Source: JBHGAV01 sp041946685 (lineage in GTDB: Bacteria > Acidobacteriota > Terriglobia > Bryobacterales > Bryobacteraceae). From it: a stretch of 64,000 nucleotides of DNA. The position numbers were made by a program, and so were the translations under genes. Under the pieces are notes generated by a model that was given only the letters and a program-made list of their open reading frames with translations, ran no database searches and had not been told where the DNA came from. Positions within the stretch are counted from its first letter, which is position 1. Each line of letters opens with the position of its first letter. The stretch lies in contig JBHGAV010000006.1 of NCBI GenBank assembly GCA_041946685.1, positions 50,362-114,361 of the forward strand, written 5' to 3'. This document shows, piece after piece, positions 52,274 through 59,375 of this stretch.

Positions 52274-53509
52274 TTACCAGTTAGTCGGCGTTCCGTCCGG
52301 CCGGTTGTTCATCGGCATCGGCGCGTAGCGCTCGGTAACTTCCAGTATCAACTCCAGTTGCTTGGTGTCCACCGCGACGCCGATGCCCGGTCTGGGCACA
52401 GGATACATTCTCCCTTTCCGGAAATCGTATCCTTGCGTGACGTAGGGCCAACTGCGGTCGCCCCTGCCCAGCATCTCCATCAGCGCGGGACCCGGGTAGA
52501 TGCCGCACAGGTGCACCATCGCAGCCTCCGAGATCGGCCCGGTGAAGTGGGGGATCAGGCCCATGTAGTGGGTCTCGCACAGGCTCGCGATCTTCAGGAA
52601 TTCGGTGATGCCGCCCGTGTTCGGCACCGTGACCCGCGCGTAATCGATGAGGTCGTCTTCGATCAGTTCGCTGATGTCCCAGCGGTTTCCGAATTGCTCT
52701 CCCACGGCGATGGGCACCTTGACCTGGCTGCGCAGCATCCGGTACATGCTGGCGTTCTCCGACCGGATGAGGTCCTCCACGAAGTACGGGCGCAGCGGCT
52801 CGATCGGAGTGCTGAGCGCCACCGCGTCGGACAGGTCCAGCCGCGTGTGGTAATCCACCGCCCAGGCGCCGTCCTTGCCCGCGCCTTCCCGCGCCATCTT
52901 GCACGCCTCGTACGTGCGCTGGACTTCCGCGAAACGGTCGAAGATCCTGCCGCCGGTAACGCCCATCCTATAGACTGCGTATCCGAACTCGATGCAGGCG
53001 CGCGCGGTCTCCCGCTCGTCGCCCTGCCTCGGGAACGAGGTCGCATAGCACTCGACGTAGTCGCGCGTCAGGCCGCCCAACAGGTCGTACAACGGCACCC
53101 CGAGCGCTTTGCCCTTGATGTCCCACAGTGCCACGTCCAGCGCGCCGATCGCGTGCAGCCTCTCGCGGCCCGCCGGGTAGAAGTAGCTCCGGGTCATGAT
53201 CTGCCAAAGCTTTTCGATCTGGAACGGGTTCTCGCCGATCAGCATCCCGGCGGCCTGCTGCATGGTGTCGCGCGAGCCGCCCTCGCCGATGCCGATCAGG
53301 CCGGCGTCCGTTTCGACCACCACGACGTGCGTGCTCTGGTTGAACAGCGGCTGCTGCGTGTTGGGCCGCCCGGCCGCGTCCGTTGGAGTCTTGTAGTAGC
53401 GGATCCGGGTGATCTTCGCCTTGGGAAGGGCGGCCTGAGCCAGGCGCGGAAGAGTGAAGCTCGCCCCCGCGCCCGCCATTGCTGTGCGCAAAAACGATCT
53501 GCGGTTCAT
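52274..53509 (-). CDS. Tat-exported enolase-superfamily enzyme
   Basis: A 411-residue protein with twin-arginine leader MNRRSFLRTAMAGAGASF. Metal ligands are Asp219 (AVDYHTRLD), Glu245 (YFVEDL) and Glu271 (AVGEQFG), with His321 (IPHFTG) as a probable base. The family KxK motif on the second strand reads VYRMG here, so the general base on that side appears to be replaced by Arg. It belongs to the mandelate racemase/galactonate dehydratase branch and acts outside the cytoplasm. Its divergent neighbour is the peptidase-hydrolase fusion (126 bases between starts). Confidence 0.88.
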   Translation of the reverse strand: MNRRSFLRTAMAGAGASFTLPRLAQAALPKAKITRIRYYKTPTDAAGRPNTQQPLFNQSTHVVVVETDAGLIGIGEGGSRDTMQQAAGMLIGENPFQIEKLWQIMTRSYFYPAGRERLHAIGALDVALWDIKGKALGVPLYDLLGGLTRDYVECYATSFPRQGDERETARACIEFGYAVYRMGVTGGRIFDRFAEVQRTYEACKMAREGAGKDGAWAVDYHTRLDLSDAVALSTPIEPLRPYFVEDLIRSENASMYRMLRSQVKVPIAVGEQFGNRWDISELIEDDLIDYARVTVPNTGGITEFLKIASLCETHYMGLIPHFTGPISEAAMVHLCGIYPGPALMEMLGRGDRSWPYVTQGYDFRKGRMYPVPRPGIGVAVDTKQLELILEVTERYAPMPMNNRPDGTPTNW

Positions 53510-53606
53510 GGCACCTCCTGAGGCGGTATTGTACTTCGGAGCGGCTGTGCTTGACCTGCCTTCGCGGGCAACTCCTCCAATGAGCTGTAGCTGGGCAGAG
53601 ACTCAG

Positions 53607-53612
53607 TATAAT
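53607..53612 (+). promoter_or_regulatory. Perfect -10 box before the peptidase-hydrolase fusion gene
   Basis: TATAAT lies 24 bases before the ATG, so the leader would be about 17 bases and contain only the ribosome site AAAGGAG. The -35 position (GCTGTA at 53584-53589) is poor, which suggests help from an activator or another sigma factor. Confidence 0.45.
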
Positions 53613-53635
53613 TGTCCCCAAAGGAGACACTGGGG

Positions 53636-55519
53636 ATGCAGAAACCAAAGTCCGCTCGCTCCGCTCCTCCGAAGCGTAACGTTGTTCCCGACAAGTTGGA
53701 TCTGCGCGACCGGCCCTACATGCCCGCCGTCGCCGTTCTCCCGCCGCCCTCGCTCAAGCCCAGCATCAAGCTACCGGTCATGAACCAGGGTGAGACCAGC
53801 GCCTGCACGGGCTTTGCCCTCGCCAGTGTAGTCCATCACCTTCTGCGCCAGCGGGCGGCCGGCGCCGCCGCGGTTCCCCCTGTTTCGCCTTTCATGCTCT
53901 ACTCCATGGCCCGCCGCTACGACGAGTTTCCCGGGTCGGCGGAAGACACCGGCTCCAGCCTCCGCGGGGCCATGAAGGGCTGGTACAAGCACGGCGTTTG
54001 CCGCCAGGACCTATGGAAGACTATCGAGATGCCGCCCGCCGCTTCCGTGCCCCACGAGGACTGGTGGCTGGATGCCGCCAACCGCCCCCTAGGCGCCTAC
54101 TACCGCGTGGATACTCGCTCGGTGACCGACATGCACGTGGCGCTCAATGAGGTCGGTATCCTCTACGTGAGCGCAGTGTGTCACGACGGCTGGATGAAGG
54201 GGGCAGGCGCGGAGGCGCCGCGCGGCGACTACTGGACAATCCCCCAGGAGCCGGTCTCCCCCGAGGAGGGCGGCCACGCCTTCGTCATCGTCGGCTACGA
54301 CAGCCGCGGGTTCATTATCCAGAACTCATGGGGCACGGTGTGGGGCAGCGGCGGGCTCGCCCGTCTCACCTACGAAGACTGGATCGAGAACGCCATGGAT
54401 TGCTGGGTCGCCCAGCTCGGCGTCGTCACCGAACAGCACAAGCAGATCGCCGCTTCCCTGTCCCTGCGCGTCGAGGCGGGCAGGGTGCTGGTCTCCTCCG
54501 ACGCCGTCCTGCAAGCCCGGGAGATCTCCCCGTTTGTCATTAACATGGAGAACAACGGCCGCCTTTCTTCCAGTGGCTCGTTTCGCACTCAGCCGGGCGA
54601 CTTGGACGCCCTGGTGACCATCCACATGAAGGCGGCGAGCAAGAATTGGGGTCTGAGGCCCTCAGATCCGGTTGACGTTGCCATCTACGCCCACGGCGGC
54701 CTGACCGACGAGGACGCTGCCGCCCGCACGGCTTCCCGCTGGATCCCGGCGCTCTATGAAGCCAAGATTCTCCCTATCTTCTTCATGTGGGAGACGGACT
54801 TGTGGTCCACCCTGAAAAACCGTTTTGAAGACATCGTTTCCGGCCTGCCCAGGCCCGCCGGCGGCCTGATCGACCAGTTGAAGCGCTTCTGGAACCGGCG
54901 GCTCGAACGGGCGCTGGCGCCCGCCGGCTCGGCTGTCTGGGGCGAGATGAAACAGAATGCGCAGAGCATCAGCCAGTCCGAGTCGAGCGGCGGCGTGCTT
55001 CTCTACAAGAGCGCCTCGCATTCTCCTTACTTCAAACCGCACCGGGTGCGTCTCCACCTCATCGGCCACTCGGCCGGCTCCATTGTCCACAGCTACCTTA
55101 TTCAGGAACTGACGGCGCGCGGCTGGAGGTTCGAGACTGTCAATTTCCTCGCGGCGGCCGTCACCGTCGATGCCTTCAAGGCGACCGCGCTGAAATCGGT
55201 GAAGGACGGCGCCGTGCGCCGCCTCAACTGTTTCCAGCTTTCCGACGCCGCCGAGCAGCAGGATCCCACCTGCAAGGCGTTGTTCGGCTACGGCCGCTCC
55301 CTGCTATACCTGGTCTCTGAATCGTTCGAGAATGGCGTCCGCACGCCTATTCTCGGCATGGAGAAGTACTCCAGCGGGCTTCTTGACCTGCCGAATGTGC
55401 GCGTGTTCAGTTCGCCCGGGCCTGCCTCCGCCAGCACCACGCACGGCGGCTTCGACGACGATTTCAAGACTGTGCGCAGCGTCATCAGCCTCATCAAGAC
55501 CGGCCAGCTCCCGGCATGA
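53636..55519 (+). CDS. Papain-like (C1) peptidase fused to an alpha/beta hydrolase
   Basis: A 627-residue two-enzyme protein without signal peptide or membrane segment. The N-terminal half is a C1 peptidase with a complete site: Gln51 and Cys57 in MNQGETSACTGFALAS, His214 in GGHAFVIVGYD and Asn230 in IQNSWGTVWGSGG. A linker of about 75 residues leads to an alpha/beta hydrolase from 345: VAIYAHGGLTDEDAAA, then the nucleophile Ser479 in HLIGHSAGS and a probable catalytic His603 near the end. The two activities together suggest processing of a peptide- or ester-linked substrate in the cytoplasm. ATG at 53636 has AAAGGAG upstream. The next gene starts 14 bases after its stop. Confidence 0.85.
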   Translation: MQKPKSARSAPPKRNVVPDKLDLRDRPYMPAVAVLPPPSLKPSIKLPVMNQGETSACTGFALASVVHHLLRQRAAGAAAVPPVSPFMLYSMARRYDEFPGSAEDTGSSLRGAMKGWYKHGVCRQDLWKTIEMPPAASVPHEDWWLDAANRPLGAYYRVDTRSVTDMHVALNEVGILYVSAVCHDGWMKGAGAEAPRGDYWTIPQEPVSPEEGGHAFVIVGYDSRGFIIQNSWGTVWGSGGLARLTYEDWIENAMDCWVAQLGVVTEQHKQIAASLSLRVEAGRVLVSSDAVLQAREISPFVINMENNGRLSSSGSFRTQPGDLDALVTIHMKAASKNWGLRPSDPVDVAIYAHGGLTDEDAAARTASRWIPALYEAKILPIFFMWETDLWSTLKNRFEDIVSGLPRPAGGLIDQLKRFWNRRLERALAPAGSAVWGEMKQNAQSISQSESSGGVLLYKSASHSPYFKPHRVRLHLIGHSAGSIVHSYLIQELTARGWRFETVNFLAAAVTVDAFKATALKSVKDGAVRRLNCFQLSDAAEQQDPTCKALFGYGRSLLYLVSESFENGVRTPILGMEKYSSGLLDLPNVRVFSSPGPASASTTHGGFDDDFKTVRSVISLIKTGQLPA

Positions 55520-55532
55520 AGGAGAACAGCAG

Positions 55533-56573
55533 ATGCCTCTCCGTATCACGCGTCGTCGCGTACTCGCAGCAGTGGGAAATACCGCCGCTGCGCTTGCGGC
55601 CCAGAACCGGCAACAGCCGTCAGGCGGCCCCGGCCGGGCGCCCCTCTGGGAGCCGGGGCCAAGCAGAAACCTGGTCCGCGACCTCAAGCCCGGCTCCACG
55701 CCCATCCGCCTCGCCGGTAGCCTGACCCTCCCTCGCGAGGGTCCGGCGAGCATCGGCGATGCGGTCAAGGCGCTCCGCAGCCAGGGGCTCACCTCCTCGG
55801 TCACCCGCCTGGAAGTCTGGGAGAAGGCCACCGAGGCGATGTTCGGCGAACTGCGCGCCGCCCTGAAGGAGTTCGACGTCGAGATCTTCGAAGTCGGCGG
55901 TTACCGCAACATCCTTCACACCGGCGAGGGCGAGCGGCAGGAGAACCTCAAGTATCTGGCGAGGTGCCTCGAACTCGCCGAACGAATCGGCTGCCGCATG
56001 GTCGGCACGGTCACTGGCAGCCGCAATCCCGAAGGCAATAAGTGGTCCGACAACTACGCTGTCCATCCCGACAACTGGACGCTGGAAACCTGGAAGCTCA
56101 CCGTGAGCGGGATCAGGCAGATCCTGAAAGATACGGCGGGCATGAAGGCGGTGCTTGGCATGGAGGCCCAGATCACTACCAATCTGGACGGGCCGGTGGC
56201 GCACCGCAATCTCATCGAGGACGTGGGCGACCCGCGCTGCAAGGTGAATCTGGACCCCACCAACATGGTCCACCTGGCGAACCACTTCCACACCACGGAA
56301 CTACTGAACCAATGCTTCGACCTGCTCGGCGAGGACATCTACGGCTGCCATGCCAAGGATTCCTACATCGCGCCTCACACGCAGACCGTCTGGGTCCAGG
56401 AGGTCTGCCCCGGACGCGGCAGCATGGATTACGAAACGTACCTGGTGCGCGCCAGCCGCCTCACGTGGCCGCGGGCTTTCCTCCCGGAGCATTTCCCGCC
56501 GGATCAGAACCCCGAGGCTTACGCCTACATCCGTAAGGTTGCAGCCAAGGTGGGCGTCAGGATTCACGGCTGA
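55533..56573 (+). CDS. Tat-exported sugar phosphate isomerase/epimerase-like protein
   Basis: A 346-residue protein with twin-arginine leader (ITRRRVLAAVGNTAAALA) and a xylose-isomerase-like TIM barrel. Likely metal ligands are in LGMEAQITTN, VNLDPTNMVH and YGCHAKDS, with a late glutamate in the VQEVCPGRGSMDYETYL region. Such proteins in Acidobacteria and Planctomycetes are numerous and mostly uncharacterised; some take part in keto-glycoside or inositol breakdown. AAGGAG lies 9 bases before the ATG at 55533. It follows the peptidase-hydrolase gene by 13 bases and may be co-transcribed. Confidence 0.86.
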   Translation: MPLRITRRRVLAAVGNTAAALAAQNRQQPSGGPGRAPLWEPGPSRNLVRDLKPGSTPIRLAGSLTLPREGPASIGDAVKALRSQGLTSSVTRLEVWEKATEAMFGELRAALKEFDVEIFEVGGYRNILHTGEGERQENLKYLARCLELAERIGCRMVGTVTGSRNPEGNKWSDNYAVHPDNWTLETWKLTVSGIRQILKDTAGMKAVLGMEAQITTNLDGPVAHRNLIEDVGDPRCKVNLDPTNMVHLANHFHTTELLNQCFDLLGEDIYGCHAKDSYIAPHTQTVWVQEVCPGRGSMDYETYLVRASRLTWPRAFLPEHFPPDQNPEAYAYIRKVAAKVGVRIHG

Positions 56574-56615
56574 GCGAGAACCGCCGGCTGTGCGGATCGC
56601 TGCTTCTTCGCCTGC

Positions 56616-56638
56616 TCTCCCTTGCCGAAACAGGGAGA
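56616..56638. terminator. Possible bidirectional hairpin between convergent genes
   Basis: TCTCCCT and AGGGAGA form a perfect 7-bp stem around a 9-base loop in the 71-base gap between two convergent genes. There is no T-run on either side, so it would be a weak or factor-assisted terminator. Confidence 0.35.
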
Positions 56639-56644
56639 ACGCGC

Positions 56645-59200
56645 CTACTTGACCGCGAGCGTGACCTCGTTGCTAAGCACGCCGTTCTGAACAACGAGCA
56701 GAGGCAGCTTGGGGCCGGGGGCAAGCCCAGCAGGTATTCGGGCGTTCACTTGGTACAAGCCTACAAAGCCTGGAGCAAGCCCGGAATACGTCACCGCTGC
56801 AGGAGTCCCCCCGACAAGAACCGTGGGTTTCAGGGCGGTTTCCGACAGCGGGGAGTCTCTGCCAGCCTCGCCGCTGGCAGGGGTGTTGGTGACCGGACCC
56901 AACCCCGTACAGTAGATCTGTACCCAGTCGCCCGCCCCGGCGGCGAAGCGCTCGTCTACGAGTCTTCCGTTCATGTCTACGACGGCGCCTTGCCCGCCTT
57001 CCGGCATGTTGATGGCAAAGACGCCGGTGTCGGCCTGCGCCAGCGATACTGTGGCCGGTGGACCGGCGACGGACTTGACGGTCACCGTCACCACCGACTG
57101 CGGCCTGCCGGCGAGTTCCCATGGAACCTGCAAGTTCACCTGAGTTGGCGAGACGAAAAGCAGGGGAGCGGCGATCCCGTCAAACCGGACGGTCGTCCCG
57201 CTCAATTCGAGAGGCAGGGGAGCATGGTATGCCCCAACGGCAGTAGCCGACAGATACCTGCCGAAAAGGCTGACCAATGAACCCGGGGCAACGGCGCGCT
57301 GCCGGAAGTGGGCGGAGCTCACCACGCCACCGGAGTCAATCTGCGGTCCACTTGATGCTGGGGAGGCCCTCGAGATCTCGATGATGTTGCCCGAGGCGCC
57401 GCCTCCCACGTCGGCCCAGAATGAGGCTTCACCGAGTGCTCCGGCCACGAGGTTGTCTTCCACGCGAAGTCTCTCCACGCGATTGCCCTTCGCGTTCAGC
57501 AACCCTCCCGTGGCGTGTACTCCCTTAACTCCCGGGTACCTGGCCGCGACAGTGGCCGGCGGCGACCGAAGCCGGTTACAGAAGATCTCAGCAGCGGACA
57601 CGACGTTATGATCGCCTGCGGACCTGGTCTCTCCCCAGCCGCCGACGATCCCGATCCCCAACAGGGGCGTGTCGACGTCGTTGTAAGCGATCGAGACATC
57701 GCTGATGGTATTCTCCGGCTCTTCGAATCCTCCCCAGACCTGTATGCCGCCGGTTGTTACCAGATAGTCTGGCCAGCGCGGAAATGCCGGAGCCACCTGA
57801 ATGCTGTTGGCCTGAATCTGAACCTTGGAGATCTGATTGCCAGCCGTGGTCCGGCTGTAGTAATCACCGCTGTTCCCGCCAACCAGCAGCACACCGAAAT
57901 ACTGCGCACCTGCGATCACGTTGCCCATGATCGAGAGATTGTCGATCACGTTGCCCCGATTTCCGCAGCACGCCGTTGCGATCTGAATTGCCTGAGAGGC
58001 TGGTCCCTCAAAACGGTTGCCGAGAATCTCGAGATTCCGAATGACGTTGTTGTCCGCGTATTGGATCGGCTTCAAGTCCGGGATCTGGAAATCCGTTGCT
58101 GCGTCGCCGGCCATGACCGACAAGCCGGTCGGGTGTACCTGCTCCACGGCTGGTGGGGAAATGCGAATGGTGTTGCCGATCACCCGCAAGCCGTCGATCA
58201 GGTTCCATTGTGCCCCCATCTCGCCGCCTGCGATTCGAATTGCCGCTTCGGGACGGACGACCTCGATGGTGTTGTTGGCGATTAGCGTGTCCACGGCCGT
58301 GTTGTCGCGCGATCCAAGCCCGACGCCGATTCCGCCGAAGCTGACGCCTCGGCCGCCAGCGGCGGGGCGCAACGTGTTATTGGCGATGATGGTGTGCTGA
58401 AGCCGGTCGCCGCTCGTGGAGGTGAGCGTCACCTCGATAGCTCTCTCCGGACCTGAGATGGAGTTCCCCACAATCGAGATGTGGTCCCAGGTGTTCCTCG
58501 TTGTAAGAGCGGGGCTCCCCAGGCTGGTGGCCATCTCACCGACGACGGGGAACACCAGGACTCCCGCCCCCTTGATAGCGGTCATCACCGTGTTGCTGAC
58601 GGTGATGTTGGGAAACGTCGTATTGGTTGCCGGTGGCAGTCCGAACCTCGATGAGGGCCGTACAATCTGCACGCCGGTTGAGTAGCCCTGCAAGGCGAGT
58701 GCGTGGAGGGTGTTGTCCCCAGACACAATATAGAAGGCGTCATCACCGCTTTCGACCGAGGCGAGAGTCACGTCGGGTTGTCCGTCGCCGTCCACGTCGC
58801 CGTTGATCGTGAGATCGCCGCCAATCAGCCAAAGCCCGCGGTTGCGGAGAGTCGCGCCTTTCAGCGCAGGCGAGAAGCTTATCTGCCAGACGCCGCGGTC
58901 GTGATTCGTCGCTTCCACCGCCTCACGGAGAGAGATCCCGTCCGGTCCGGGACGGGCCAGCAGCGCTCTCACGCTGGAAGAGTCGCCGTTCAACTCGTCC
59001 GAGGTGCTGGTGACGGTGATGAATGTGCCGCGGTCCAGCGCTGGCGCTGGAATGGTGACCGAAGGGGCGAGGTAGCGTTGCGCTCCGGCCACGCCGCAGT
59101 AGGGAGGCAAGGCTTCGGCGGCGGTCGCCCGAAGAGCCGCGAAGCCGATAACCGCAAGCATCAGGGCGAAGATCTCTGCCCGGCATTCTCTCTCACGCAT
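56645..59200 (-). CDS. Secreted right-handed beta-helix protein with Solibacter-type C-terminal domain
   Basis: An 851-residue exported protein (signal MRERECRAEIFALMLAVIGF). Residues about 40-620 are a parallel beta-helix of CSLREA/polysaccharide-lyase-like type: it begins with TFITVTSTSDELNGD and DGISLREAVEATN, then repeats such as NTWDHISIVGNSISGPERAI and NNVIRNLEILGNRFEGPA. The last 215 residues (APGSLVSLFGRYLSATAVGA, FVSPTQVNLQVPWEL, VQIYCTGLGPVTNTP) match the C-terminal domain that is abundant in Solibacter-type genomes. It is probably a surface adhesin or polysaccharide-binding protein. The ATG at 59200 was chosen by the signal peptide; an open frame continues to 59281 but runs into a repeat. 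Confidence 0.87.
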   Translation of the reverse strand: MRERECRAEIFALMLAVIGFAALRATAAEALPPYCGVAGAQRYLAPSVTIPAPALDRGTFITVTSTSDELNGDSSSVRALLARPGPDGISLREAVEATNHDRGVWQISFSPALKGATLRNRGLWLIGGDLTINGDVDGDGQPDVTLASVESGDDAFYIVSGDNTLHALALQGYSTGVQIVRPSSRFGLPPATNTTFPNITVSNTVMTAIKGAGVLVFPVVGEMATSLGSPALTTRNTWDHISIVGNSISGPERAIEVTLTSTSGDRLQHTIIANNTLRPAAGGRGVSFGGIGVGLGSRDNTAVDTLIANNTIEVVRPEAAIRIAGGEMGAQWNLIDGLRVIGNTIRISPPAVEQVHPTGLSVMAGDAATDFQIPDLKPIQYADNNVIRNLEILGNRFEGPASQAIQIATACCGNRGNVIDNLSIMGNVIAGAQYFGVLLVGGNSGDYYSRTTAGNQISKVQIQANSIQVAPAFPRWPDYLVTTGGIQVWGGFEEPENTISDVSIAYNDVDTPLLGIGIVGGWGETRSAGDHNVVSAAEIFCNRLRSPPATVAARYPGVKGVHATGGLLNAKGNRVERLRVEDNLVAGALGEASFWADVGGGASGNIIEISRASPASSGPQIDSGGVVSSAHFRQRAVAPGSLVSLFGRYLSATAVGAYHAPLPLELSGTTVRFDGIAAPLLFVSPTQVNLQVPWELAGRPQSVVTVTVKSVAGPPATVSLAQADTGVFAINMPEGGQGAVVDMNGRLVDERFAAGAGDWVQIYCTGLGPVTNTPASGEAGRDSPLSETALKPTVLVGGTPAAVTYSGLAPGFVGLYQVNARIPAGLAPGPKLPLLVVQNGVLSNEVTLAVK

Positions 59201-59270
59201 CGCGGACTCCAACGATTGTACCCCGAGATCGCCGCTCTTGAGCCGCAAGAATTGGGATCGGTCAACCCCT

Positions 59271-59330
59271 TCTAGAGGCACCGGAGTGGCGCTGGCGGCT
59301 TCGGTTGCGGGATGACTTCCTAAGGTTCCT
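59271..59330 (+). repeat. Copy A of a 60-bp repeat shared with the rRNA leader
   Basis: The stretch begins TCTAGAGGCACCGGAGTGGC and matches 63671-63730 in the same orientation at about 52 of 60 positions, including the GCGGCTTCGG core and TGACTTCCT. It lies between the end of the TonB receptor gene and the start of the beta-helix gene. The core resembles a UUCG-loop hairpin, but the stem pairs less well in this copy than in the other. Confidence 0.7.
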
Positions 59331-59337
59331 TGAGGTG

Positions 59338-59367
59338 GGGCAGACGGCGGTCTTTTGCCGTCTGCCC
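59338..59367 (-). terminator. Strong hairpin terminator after the TonB receptor gene
   Basis: A perfect 11-bp stem (GGGCAGACGGC with GCCGTCTGCCC) and 8-base loop lies 8 bases beyond the stop codon of the receptor gene. Read on the minus strand the loop contains AAAAGACC and no T-run follows, so termination may rely on hairpin strength or Rho; the hairpin could also protect the 3' end of the message. Confidence 0.65.
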
Positions 59368-59375
59368 TTGCTGCT

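Noticed and set aside
51788..53521. Open frame of 577 codons on the plus strand.
   Set aside because: Antisense to the epimerase and enolase genes with intact motifs.
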